From: Paenibacillus polymyxa
Lineage (GTDB): Bacteria; Bacillota; Bacilli; Paenibacillales; Paenibacillaceae
Reading direction: 5' to 3'
DNA length: 64,000 nucleotides
NCBI RefSeq assembly: GCF_001719045.1
Contig: NZ_CP015423.1
Coordinates: 4,773,501 to 4,837,500 of the forward strand
In this document: positions 35,709 through 44,054 of the stretch, in pieces
Position numbering within the stretch: position 1 is the first letter of the stretch
Layout: the number at the start of each line of letters is the position of its first letter
Position numbers and translations under genes: made by a program
The notes under the pieces: model-generated
What the model saw: only the letters and a program-made list of their open reading frames with translations
Databases searched by the model: none
Told to the model about the DNA's origin: nothing

Positions 35709-36791
35709 ATGGAACTGCAAAATATGGCCTCTTGGGTGAGTTCCGCTGAAGCGATGGATCAAGCAGATACGCCTGAATCGCTAAGGCAGGCCAGGGTCGA
35801 CTCTCAAAAATGGCTGCTGGCTTCCCAAGCCTCCGCTCCGTTATCAGATTGGTTACGAACGGCGAATGAAATGCATGACCGCATCGCGGCCAGAGCTGTA
35901 CAAATGTGTGAAAAAGGGATGGTTGAGGATGGCTTCGGCCCTCCTCCCGTCCCTTACGCATTTATAGCCTTCGGAAGCATGGGGCGCTCGGAATCGACGC
36001 TGTGGAGTGACCAGGATAACGGTATGATTATCAGTGACACAATATCTGCTGATAAAGAATTGTATTTTAGAGAGTTCGGTCGCAGAGTGTCTGCGATGTT
36101 AGAGTATTTGGGATATCCCAAATGTGAGGGGAAAGTAATGTGCTCGGAGCCGTTGTGGCGCCAAACATTGTCTGGATGGCAAGAACAGCTAACAAAATGG
36201 TCGGACGATTTTGCTTGGGAGCCGATCCGTTATCTGATTATCTCGTCTGATATGAGGCATATCGCTGGGGATGAGCAATTATCTGCAAACTGGAAACGAA
36301 GTTTTTATGAGTTGTTCCGAAAACATCCTGATTTACCCTCGGCGGTACTTCGGAACACGGTGAGGCATAAAGCGACACTTAATATTTTAGGTCAGATTGT
36401 TACCGAGCGCTTCGGTGAGCATGCGGGCGATTTTGATGTGAAATACGGATTGTACATTCCGCTGGTGAACGCAGTCCGTTTTTTGGCGTTACAACATGGT
36501 GTAGAGGAAACCTCCACCCTCAAAAGGCTCAGTCGTCTCGCATCATTGGAAGCGGCGCCGTTGCCTTTACTCGATGCTTGCGAGCGAGCCTTTCGGATCG
36601 CGCTTCAGCTTCGAATGGCTACTCCGGTGAAGAAGAATGATGGATTGCTGGTCAGCAATGGCTACCTGGCTGTAAAGCCGCTCAAACAAAGTAAAGGCTG
36701 GCATGAGTTGCGCGAGGCGCTTTCGACAGTACGACGGCTGCATCGTGCGTTGCAAAGGCAGTTGCGATTTATGGAAGGGAGAAGGTCATGA
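35709..36791 (+). CDS. DUF294-type GlnD-like nucleotidyltransferase
   Basis: A 360-residue soluble protein. The nucleotidyltransferase-fold motif FGSMGRSESTLWSDQDNGMI (about residue 87) has the GS and DxD acids of the GlnD/DUF294 class. A helical DUF294 C-terminal domain follows (FGEHAGDFDVKYGLYIPLVNAVR). There are no CBS, ACT or HD domains, unlike many DUF294 proteins and GlnD itself. It lies 48 bases after amt and overlaps the exonuclease gene by 4 bases. ATG 35709 follows GGAGGAGATGGAAGT. Whether it modifies a protein (such as PII) or makes a nucleotide is not known. Confidence 0.85.
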   Translation: MELQNMASWVSSAEAMDQADTPESLRQARVDSQKWLLASQASAPLSDWLRTANEMHDRIAARAVQMCEKGMVEDGFGPPPVPYAFIAFGSMGRSESTLWSDQDNGMIISDTISADKELYFREFGRRVSAMLEYLGYPKCEGKVMCSEPLWRQTLSGWQEQLTKWSDDFAWEPIRYLIISSDMRHIAGDEQLSANWKRSFYELFRKHPDLPSAVLRNTVRHKATLNILGQIVTERFGEHAGDFDVKYGLYIPLVNAVRFLALQHGVEETSTLKRLSRLASLEAAPLPLLDACERAFRIALQLRMATPVKKNDGLLVSNGYLAVKPLKQSKGWHELREALSTVRRLHRALQRQLRFMEGRRS

Positions 36792-37525
36792 AGGAACCAG
36801 CGCAGGGAAGTGGCTTCTGGAGCGCTCTCCGCAGAGGAGGAGTGCCGTCTGCGATCGCATCTGTAATGGGGGCTCCTACGGCTCAGCAGATGGCGTTTAT
36901 TCGCTCCTTAACCCGGGAGCAACGGCGCTCTGAAGTATTGCGGACCCCGCTGGATCGTTTGGAGACGGTAGTTTTTGATCTGGAGACAACGGGATTTTCA
37001 GCACAGCATGGAGATGAGATTTTATCGTTCGGGGCGATTCGGGTTGTCGGGGACATGATTATGGAAAAAGAGCAGTTTTATACGCTTGTTAATCCACGGA
37101 CTGTGATTCCTGAGCATATTACCGAGCTAACTGGGATTACCCGGGAAATGACGGATGAAGCTCCACCGCTTATGAACGGACTGCACGACTTTATGTCCTT
37201 TGTAGGTGGGCGAGTACTTGTGGCACATGCTAGCGCTCATGACAAGGCCTTTTTGAATGCTGCGTTATGGAAAACATCTAAAGTTCAATTGACTCACCGT
37301 GTTCTGGATACGATGATGCTTGCCAAATGGCTTGAGCCACAGCAACATCAAACCTACAGTTTGGATGAATTGTTGACCTATCAATCCATTCCGATTGAAG
37401 GACGGCACCATGCGTTAGAGGATGCGAAAATGACGGCTAAGCTGTGGGTTGCTTATGTTCAGGAAATGTTGAAGCGTAATGTGACCAATTTGGCAGATGT
37501 CTACGCGCATTTAAGTCATGCCTGA
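36788..37525 (+). CDS. DnaQ/PolC-like 3'-5' exonuclease (DEDDh)
   Basis: 245 residues. The DEDDh exonuclease domain spans about 55-235. Exo I is FDLETTGF, Exo II is VAHASAHDKAFLNAAL, and Exo III is HHALEDAKMTAKLW with the His-x4-Asp pair. The first 50 residues are basic and proline-poor and may be a contact surface. The start ATG overlaps the stop of the nucleotidyltransferase gene (ATGA), so the two are translationally coupled. The pairing with a DUF294 protein next to a transporter suggests a regulatory rather than repair job, but that is inference. Confidence 0.88.
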   Translation: MKEPAQGSGFWSALRRGGVPSAIASVMGAPTAQQMAFIRSLTREQRRSEVLRTPLDRLETVVFDLETTGFSAQHGDEILSFGAIRVVGDMIMEKEQFYTLVNPRTVIPEHITELTGITREMTDEAPPLMNGLHDFMSFVGGRVLVAHASAHDKAFLNAALWKTSKVQLTHRVLDTMMLAKWLEPQQHQTYSLDELLTYQSIPIEGRHHALEDAKMTAKLWVAYVQEMLKRNVTNLADVYAHLSHA

Positions 37526-37545
37526 TTCAGTACAAGGCATAGCAT

Positions 37546-37590
37546 AAAAACAGCAAGTTCGCGATTTCGTGGGTTTGCTGTTTTTTTTTT
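37546..37590 (+). terminator. Terminator of the amt operon
   Basis: AAAACAGCAA pairs with TTGCTGTTTT, followed by a run of about ten T. Confidence 0.85.
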
Positions 37591-37687
37591 GCGTCCTGTT
37601 CAGATTTAGAAGGTTAGAGGTGGGAACAGTATGGGCATCCTATGAAGAAGGTAAGGGTTATTTAGACGAAAGACAGGTGATAAGACT

Positions 37688-38335
37688 GTGAAAAGATTTC
37701 TTTTCATCAGAGCGATGGTTATGCTGGTTGTGGTTGGGGCTTCGTGGGGAGTTATTGAAAACACAACTTATGCAGCAATCCTGTCCATGGAAAATGCACC
37801 ATTAAAAGAGGAATACGGTAGAGAAAGACTTAAAGCTGAGAAAGAGGTAGAGGATGAAACAGCAGATGCGGTAGAGGTAATGAAAAAGATAAAGCCTGGG
37901 CAGCGGCTTCCTTCTATGATTTTAAAGGGGTTAAACGGCAAGACCTACGATGTAGGGGCCACGCGCAATAAAGCTTTGGTTATTAGCTTTTGGGCTTCGT
38001 GGTGCGATCCGTGCCGATTAGAAGCGCCTATGCTGAATGAGTTGTATAGTAAGTACAAAGATGATGTGGATGTGTATGGTATCAATGTAACTCGCTATGA
38101 TCGATTGGAGGATGTACAGAAGTTTTCCCGCTCTTTGGATCTCAAATTTCCCATTTTACTTGATGAGCAAGGAGCATTGTTTGAACGATTTGGAGGGGTA
38201 GCTTTTCCAACCCATGTAATGGTTGATCATCATGGACAGGTCCGCGAAATCATAATCGGCATGCTCAGTGAGCAGGAGTTGGAACGCAAAATAGAAACTC
38301 TTGAAAAAAAGAAGGTGTCTTTGGGAGCCGAGTAG
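37688..38335 (+). CDS. Membrane-anchored thioredoxin-like protein (ResA/TlpA type)
   Basis: 215 residues. A hydrophobic anchor or signal (residues 3-22) is followed by a charged stretch and a TlpA-like redoxin domain from about residue 70. The active site FWASWCDPC places Cys106 and Cys109; the cis-proline loop is VAFPTHVMVD. The family reduces disulfides outside the membrane, for example in cytochrome c maturation or sporulation; the partner is unknown. GTG 37688 lies 7 bases after AGGTGATAAGACT's AGGTGA. The last 10 codons contain one arm of a minus-strand terminator. Confidence 0.9.
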   Translation: MKRFLFIRAMVMLVVVGASWGVIENTTYAAILSMENAPLKEEYGRERLKAEKEVEDETADAVEVMKKIKPGQRLPSMILKGLNGKTYDVGATRNKALVISFWASWCDPCRLEAPMLNELYSKYKDDVDVYGINVTRYDRLEDVQKFSRSLDLKFPILLDEQGALFERFGGVAFPTHVMVDHHGQVREIIIGMLSEQELERKIETLEKKKVSLGAE

Positions 38336-38352
38336 ACCCCCAAAGACACCTT
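38304..38352 (-). terminator. Terminator of cimA, inside the 3' end of the thioredoxin-like gene
   Basis: AAGGTGTCTTTGGG (38312-38325) pairs with CCCAAAGACACCTT (38339-38352); the T run exists only on the minus strand (CTTTTTTTC). Confidence 0.85.
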
Positions 38353-38374
38353 AAAAGCTCATGCGAGCACCTGA

Positions 38375-39991
38375 TTAGTGATTAACTAATCCATGATGAG
38401 TAAGCTCTGCCTGATCGTTTTTTGGAGTCGGTGCTTCCAATAATGCGTAACGGAAACTGTCCAAGAGAGCTTCCCAGCTGGCTTCAATTACATTTTCGGA
38501 TACACCTACGTTACTCCAGACGTCCTCGTAATTTTTAGACTCAATGAGCACACGTACCTTGGCGGCGGTGGCATCCTTTTCGTCAAGCACACGTACCTTG
38601 TAGTCAGCCAAATGCATGTCCCGCAAGGCAGGGAAATATTGAGAAAGAGCCTTGCGGAGTGCGTTATCGAGCGCGTTGACAGGACCGTTACCTTCAGCTG
38701 CGGTATAGACACTCGTCCCTGCGACATTCAGTTTCAAAAATGCCTCGGATACGACCGGGCGGCCGGCAGTTTTCTCTACCAGCACTTTGAAGGATTCAAA
38801 AGAGAACATTTCCTTCACTTCACCACCTGCTTCACGAATGAGCAGTTCCAACGAAGCATCCGCGCCTTCAAACTGGTACCCCTGATGCTCCAGTTCCTTG
38901 ATGCGGCTAATTACGCCACGTGCCTCATCACTAGATGGGTCAAGGGTGATGCCCAGCTCTTGCGCTTTGGATACCACGTTGCTTTGCCCGGCCAGTTCGG
39001 AGACCAAGACCCGTTGCTTGTTCCCCACGAGTTCAGGAGCGATGTGCTCATAAGTTCGCGAGTCGCGCAGAATGGCTGACACGTGGATGCCCCCCTTATG
39101 GGCAAAAGCTGCATTGCCTACATAAGGCTGGTTCACAGGCATATTGACGTTGGCGACTTCGCTCACAAAGCGGGCTGTATTGTGGAGTTGATTTAACTTC
39201 TCAGTATCTAGACAGTCGTAGCCCAGCTTGAGCTGCAAATTAGGAATGACGGAGCACAGGTTAGCATTACCACACCGTTCACCGTAACCGTTGATGGTAC
39301 CCTGAACCTGCCTTGCGCCTGCTTGTACAGCACTTAAAGAGTTCGCTACTGCCAATTCGCAGTCATTGTGTGTATGAATACCCAACTGCGACCTCGTTAT
39401 CTGGCTTTGCAGCATAGTGACAATTTCCTGAATCTCATGCGGTAGGGTACCGCCGTTTGTATCGCACATCACGAGCCAATCCGCGCCTGCTTCTTCTGCT
39501 TTTTTCATAACGGCCATTGCATACTCGGGATTGTTTTTATATCCGTCAAAAAAATGTTCGGCATCAAAAATAACCTCCATGCCCCCTTGCTTTAAAAAGG
39601 CGATGGAGTCGTAAATCATAGACAGATTTTCCTCCAGTGTCGTCTGTAGGGCGGTGTGTACATGAAAATCCCATGATTTACCCACAAGTGTAGCAGCCTG
39701 AGCGCCGGATTCCAGAATTCGTTGTAGATTGACATCCTGTGCTGCGATGCTATCTTTGCGGCGCGTGCTGCCGAAGGCGACAATCTTTGCCTGAAGGCCT
39801 AGCTCTTGTACCCGTTTGAAAAATTCGATATCCTTGCTGTTGCTTCCGGGAATCCCGCCTTCAATATAATGAACACCGAGATCATCGAGTTTTTTGGCGA
39901 TTTTCAATTTGTCATCAGCAGACAAGCTAATTCCTTCTCCTTGAGTGCCGTCTCGCAGCGTTGTGTCAAAGATAGAAATAGCGGTGGACAT
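38375..39991 (-). CDS. cimA: (R)-Citramalate synthase
   Basis: Condenses pyruvate and acetyl-CoA to citramalate, opening a threonine-free route to isoleucine. 538 residues. The HMGL-type TIM barrel has FDTTLRDGTQGEG near the start and HTHNDCELAVANSLSAVQAGARQVQGTINGYGERCGN with metal histidines; a LeuA-type regulatory domain fills the last 110 residues. The length and the GxGERCGNA form favour CimA over LeuA or homocitrate synthase. ATG 39991 follows AAAGGAGGAGTCCCTC. A possible promoter is at 40116-40121 with a hairpin in the leader. Confidence 0.9.
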   Translation of the reverse strand: MSTAISIFDTTLRDGTQGEGISLSADDKLKIAKKLDDLGVHYIEGGIPGSNSKDIEFFKRVQELGLQAKIVAFGSTRRKDSIAAQDVNLQRILESGAQAATLVGKSWDFHVHTALQTTLEENLSMIYDSIAFLKQGGMEVIFDAEHFFDGYKNNPEYAMAVMKKAEEAGADWLVMCDTNGGTLPHEIQEIVTMLQSQITRSQLGIHTHNDCELAVANSLSAVQAGARQVQGTINGYGERCGNANLCSVIPNLQLKLGYDCLDTEKLNQLHNTARFVSEVANVNMPVNQPYVGNAAFAHKGGIHVSAILRDSRTYEHIAPELVGNKQRVLVSELAGQSNVVSKAQELGITLDPSSDEARGVISRIKELEHQGYQFEGADASLELLIREAGGEVKEMFSFESFKVLVEKTAGRPVVSEAFLKLNVAGTSVYTAAEGNGPVNALDNALRKALSQYFPALRDMHLADYKVRVLDEKDATAAKVRVLIESKNYEDVWSNVGVSENVIEASWEALLDSFRYALLEAPTPKNDQAELTHHGLVNH

Positions 39992-40064
39992 GAGGGACTC
40001 CTCCTTTGCGGATTGCTCAGATTGGTGATGCTCTGCTTTTTTTAAGCACATTAATTTAGTTGTT

Positions 40065-40090
40065 TAACGCTTAAAAACAGGAAAGCGTTA
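40065..40090 (-). repeat. Inverted repeat in the cimA leader
   Basis: TAACGCTT (40065-40072) and AAGCGTTA (40083-40090) form a perfect 8-bp stem. It lies between a likely minus-strand -10 (TATAAT at 40116-40121) and the ATG; there is no T run, so an operator is likelier than a terminator. Confidence 0.45.
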
Positions 40091-40284
40091 GTTGGTCGTG
40101 TTTGTATGTTAGTCGATTATATCAACTTATGACTTCAATTGTAATATATAATTATCATTTTTAGCCGCAAAACCTTTATTTTTAATGTAAAATAGAAATA
40201 GCATTTAAGGGTATTTCAAGTATAAAATCAAAACACATATTCCGCGATGACGGGTGAATTTACAGTTAAAAAGAAGGGTTGAGC

Positions 40285-41565
40285 ATGAAAGATGTCAGTG
40301 CTTATTATCCGGCTGGTGGACGAGTTATTCTGCATGTGGATATGAATGCATTTTATTGTTCCGTTCATGCAGCGGAGGAGCCGGAGAAATATAAGGGACT
40401 GCCTACCGCGGTGGCAGGCAGTAGTGAGCTGCGCAAAGGTGTAATTGTAACCTGCTCTTATGAAGCTCGACGATTGGGCATTTCAACAGGGATGGTCGTT
40501 CAGCAGGCTCGTCGGATCTGTCCGCAGCTCATCGTAATACAGCCTGATTTTCACTTGTATCGTCGTTATTCCAAGGCATTTATGAGTATTGCCTATTCAT
40601 ATACGCCTATGCTGGAAGCAACTTCAATCGATGAGTGCTATCTGGATATTTCTGGCTCCAAACAGTTTGGAACACCTATGGAAATTGCTGAGGAAATCCA
40701 GCGCAGAGTAGAGGACGAACTGGGTCTGCCCTGTTCAATTGGAGTTGCTCCCAACAAGTTGCTGGCCAAAATGGCCTCTGATCTGAAAAAACCACGCGGG
40801 ATATCTATTCTACGTTTGCGTGATGTACCCAACATTTTGTGGAACCTTCCTTGTGGTCAATTGTTTGGTGTGGGCCGCAAAACGGCAGATAAGCTTCTAC
40901 AAATGAACATTCGCACCATTGGACAACTAGCTAAGGCTGATGAGCATATGCTGGTTGGCGTATTTGGTGTGACGGGTTCGTGGTTAAAATTGGCCGCTAA
41001 TGGGATTAACCATTCTCCAGTCAGCACTGAACGGGAGCCAAACAAGTCCATTGGTCACACGACTACCCTGCCTATGGATGTGGTAAAGCTGGAAGAAGCC
41101 CAACGGGTACTTCTTAACATTAGTGATCAGGTAGCCCGGCGGCTTCGACGACACGGTATGCTGGCAGGAGGTATACAACTGACGATTCGGACGCCGGATA
41201 TGAAGACCTTTACGCGTTCTCAAGTAAGGAGCACTCCTACGGAAAGTGCAGAGGACATATATAAGGAAGCTTGTGCGTTGTATCGTCGCCATTGGGGAGA
41301 AGATAAGCCTGTGCGCTTGCTGGGGATTACGCTACAGCAGCTCATTCCAAAGGAGGAAGCGGCCGTTCAAATGGATCTATTTGAATACCAGGATCAGCCT
41401 AAGAAAGAAAGCTTATTGAAGACGATGGATGCACTGCGCGATAAGTTTGGTGAAAATGCAATTTTGACCGCTGGGATGCTGGGAGATGATCCTTCGGTAC
41501 TTCTTCGCAACTCCAAGTTGCGCGGAACTTCGCTGCAAAAAGACAATCTACCAACTCCGGAGTGA
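40285..41565 (+). CDS. dinB: DNA polymerase IV (Y family)
   Basis: Error-prone translesion polymerase. 426 residues: the palm begins ILHVDMNAFYCSVH with the first catalytic Asp, and the second acidic pair is in ATSIDECYLDIS. GVAPNKLLAKMASDLKKP, a helix-hairpin-helix thumb (LFGVGRKTADKLL) and a little-finger domain follow. QMDLFEY (about residue 368) looks like a beta-clamp binding motif. ATG 40285 is 6 bases after a TTG in the same frame; the ribosome site AAGAAGGG is modest. No clear LexA box was found upstream. Confidence 0.94.
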   Translation: MKDVSAYYPAGGRVILHVDMNAFYCSVHAAEEPEKYKGLPTAVAGSSELRKGVIVTCSYEARRLGISTGMVVQQARRICPQLIVIQPDFHLYRRYSKAFMSIAYSYTPMLEATSIDECYLDISGSKQFGTPMEIAEEIQRRVEDELGLPCSIGVAPNKLLAKMASDLKKPRGISILRLRDVPNILWNLPCGQLFGVGRKTADKLLQMNIRTIGQLAKADEHMLVGVFGVTGSWLKLAANGINHSPVSTEREPNKSIGHTTTLPMDVVKLEEAQRVLLNISDQVARRLRRHGMLAGGIQLTIRTPDMKTFTRSQVRSTPTESAEDIYKEACALYRRHWGEDKPVRLLGITLQQLIPKEEAAVQMDLFEYQDQPKKESLLKTMDALRDKFGENAILTAGMLGDDPSVLLRNSKLRGTSLQKDNLPTPE

Positions 41566-41702
41566 ACTTCTGGGTGATTTATTGCAAACATCAGAAGCTT
41601 ACGTTATAAGTGTTTTTTGCATGAAGGATAAAGGAAAATAATTTGTAATAATATTGGGTTTGTATTAATATGTGAATAGAATGCAAAAGCTGGTTTGTTT
41701 GA

Positions 41703-41969
<267 letters not shown>

Positions 41970-41990
41970 GCGTAGGCTTCTTCGATAGGC

Positions 41991-42052
41991 ACAGCACTGA
42001 CAGCTCCCTTCGCCGTATAACGGTGAAAGTAAGCTGTTGGTGCTGTTTTTTT
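41991..42052 (+). terminator. Terminator after the ferredoxin gene
   Basis: ACAGCACTGACAGCT pairs with AGCTGTTGGTGCTGT, enclosing a second small hairpin (CGCCGTATAACGG area), then a T run. Confidence 0.85.
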
Positions 42053-42054
42053 TA

Positions 42055-42095
42055 GATTATAGAATGGTTCAGCGGAGGTGAACTATTCTATAATC
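42055..42095 (+). repeat. 17-bp inverted repeat (hairpin) before the L,D-transpeptidase gene
   Basis: The arms 42055-42071 (from GATTATAGAATGG) and 42079-42095 pair at 16 of 17 positions, plus one G-T pair; the loop is GCGGAGG, which shows a ribosome-site-like sequence. Confidence 0.7.
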
Positions 42096-42097
42096 GC

Positions 42098-42160
42098 AAG
42101 AAAAACTTCTGCCAAGCGCGGTCTAGCTTCCGTGAAAGTGCGTCGATAGGCGTTTTTCTT
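42098..42160 (+). repeat. Second hairpin with AAGAAAAAC/GTTTTTCTT ends
   Basis: Nine-base perfect outer arms (42098-42106, 42152-42160) enclose GC-richer partly pairing sequence. It ends in T-rich sequence on both strands and lies about 80 bases before the transpeptidase start. Confidence 0.55.
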
Positions 42161-42237
42161 ATGTGCTGTCCATCGAGTCTATTTTTGCCGATATACATAA
42201 TAGGAAGTATGCAAGATTACACGATCAGGAGGATCCG

Positions 42238-43662
42238 ATGAACCATTCGCCTCATCTTAAATCGTATGTAAAAAAACACCCTGATAATAAAATGGCCTGG
42301 TATTTACTCGGCAAAGAGTATGAGAGCAGCGGTCAGGAGGGCAAAGCAAATTATTGCTTTAATCGTGCAGGAGAAGTGTTCGAAGCCTTCGAGCATAAAC
42401 AGATTCCGGCAGACGTATGGATGGAATATCAGGATAAACTGGTTCAAATGTCCAAGGAGAAGGAGCGAAGGACGGCTCGAACACGCCACCTGTTAACTGC
42501 GTTAATGGTACTACTGCTCGTATGGGTTCCTTCAGCCAATTCACCGAGACCTTCAAATGAAAATGCATCAGTTCCATCTGGAACTGAGCAGGTAGCAATT
42601 GATAATATTGAAGTTACGAAAGTGGCCACTGCTGATCCGAAGGAAATGGCCCAGATCGGTGTGGTTGGTGGTGTGTTTACGGCTCAAGCTCGAAAAGGGA
42701 GTGGAGCTGGAACGGGGCTTACTGATTTGTTGGCTAAGACTAGCCGACTGCCGTCCAAGACTACAGTGTTGGGTATGGAGCAAGGGGGCTCATGGCTGCT
42801 CTGGAGAGAGGGTATGAAGCCCTTACTTAGTGTACAGAACAAAGGAAACGGTGGATTAGCTGTTCAGTCTTACGACGCCGCTGCGTGTGCTTGCAAGCCG
42901 TCAGACAGTGAAAATCTTCGCAAAGCAGGTCTAAAATGGGCTGCTGGACAGGAGGAATTAGCTGTGTTGAATAGCTCCATGCGTGCTTTTCGCTCACAGC
43001 ATCAACGTCTTCCCCAGAGTCTTGATGAATTGACTCGAGACTTTCCCGCTAACACGATGTACGGTACGACAGACGGGATGAAGAAGGCTTTTACACCTAT
43101 GCGTAATTTACTTGCTTCATCAGGACAGGGAACAGGGAAGGCAGTAGATTTAGACGCTGACTCGTCGGCCGAAAGCAGTCCATTACTGGCATCGTCATTG
43201 CACGGACGACCTTTTCTGGGGCAACCGCTGCGAATTGTGGTGGACAAATCCAAGCACAGGCTCGCCCTGGTAAGTGGCAATGTACTTATTCGAAATTATC
43301 CTATCGGTTTGGGCGGAGAAAGAACACCAGAAGGGAAGTTTGTGATTACCGATAAAGTAGTAAATCCGAACGGCAAATCCAACGGTGAGTTTGGCAGCCG
43401 TGGAATGCAACTGTCTGCAACGAATTATGCCATTCATGGCACGAACGAGCCGGACAGCATTGGCAAAAATGAGTCGTTGGGTTGCGTCCGAATGGGTAAA
43501 GAGGATGTGGAGGAATTGTTTGCACTCGTACCTTCGGGTACGGAGGTAGTTATTGGTAACGGGGGATTGCCTGATCAAGTGCTTGTGCCTGGTTCTCGAT
43601 TTACAAGTGAGCCGCAGCATGACCAGACGAATCCCCGCAAAACCTATCACTGGCTAAATTAA
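42238..43662 (+). CDS. L,D-transpeptidase (YkuD domain), membrane-anchored
   Basis: 474 residues. The N-terminus has a TPR-like block (YVKKHPDNKMAWYLLGKEYESSGQEGKANYCF, about residues 10-45), one membrane segment near residues 85-100, a long polar linker, and a C-terminal YkuD domain. The catalytic motif is H400 in AIHGTNEPDSIG and C416 in SLGCVRM. Such enzymes form 3-3 cross-links in peptidoglycan or act on spore wall. ATG 42238 follows AGGAGGATCCG. A cytosolic TPR joined to an external YkuD domain is unusual but fits the single segment. Confidence 0.9.
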   Translation: MNHSPHLKSYVKKHPDNKMAWYLLGKEYESSGQEGKANYCFNRAGEVFEAFEHKQIPADVWMEYQDKLVQMSKEKERRTARTRHLLTALMVLLLVWVPSANSPRPSNENASVPSGTEQVAIDNIEVTKVATADPKEMAQIGVVGGVFTAQARKGSGAGTGLTDLLAKTSRLPSKTTVLGMEQGGSWLLWREGMKPLLSVQNKGNGGLAVQSYDAAACACKPSDSENLRKAGLKWAAGQEELAVLNSSMRAFRSQHQRLPQSLDELTRDFPANTMYGTTDGMKKAFTPMRNLLASSGQGTGKAVDLDADSSAESSPLLASSLHGRPFLGQPLRIVVDKSKHRLALVSGNVLIRNYPIGLGGERTPEGKFVITDKVVNPNGKSNGEFGSRGMQLSATNYAIHGTNEPDSIGKNESLGCVRMGKEDVEELFALVPSGTEVVIGNGGLPDQVLVPGSRFTSEPQHDQTNPRKTYHWLN

Positions 43663-43689
43663 CGTTTTGATGCTATTGCTACTTGGTGT

Positions 43690-43836
43690 TTAACGATTTC
43701 CTGCTTGTGCTAAAACAATGACCAGAATAATCACAATGATGAGGAGAACAAAGCTGACGGCGGTCCATACAATCGCTTTCTTGTTCACCTCATCCTTTTT
43801 CTTTTGCAGACTAGGCGGCTTGCGCTTGGTCTTCAT
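43690..43836 (-). CDS. Small single-pass membrane protein (48 aa)
   Basis: ATG 43836 starts MKTKRKPPSLQKKKDEVNKK, a strongly basic cytosolic end. One long hydrophobic helix follows (about residues 21-43, rich in Ile/Val/Leu) and it ends QAGNR. AGAGGGATTGCTGAT precedes the start. It lies in a 390-base gap and has the clear positive-inside pattern of a real small membrane protein. I do not recognise a family. Confidence 0.6.
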   Translation of the reverse strand: MKTKRKPPSLQKKKDEVNKKAIVWTAVSFVLLIIVIILVIVLAQAGNR

Positions 43837-44054
43837 ATCAGCAATCCCTCTTTTCTAACGGGCTAAGGTCTTGTCTTACTATGTCCATTGTAAATGGTTT
43901 GATTATACATTTTCAATGACATCTCTATGACAACTGAATTGTTCTGGAGCTACACCTCGCAAATTACTTTCTTTTTGGTATGGAAAAAGCTAAACTATTT
44001 TGTAGAGATGTTTTTTTAGGATTGTGCAAGGGCATAGAACGGAGTGGATGAATC

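Noticed and set aside
40140..40165. Fur-like ATTATCA in the dinB/cimA gap
   Set aside because: Only one half matches the 19-base palindrome; the other half is random A/T.
40100..40284. LexA-type box before dinB
   Set aside because: No CGAAC-N4-GTTCG-like dyad could be found in the upstream region.
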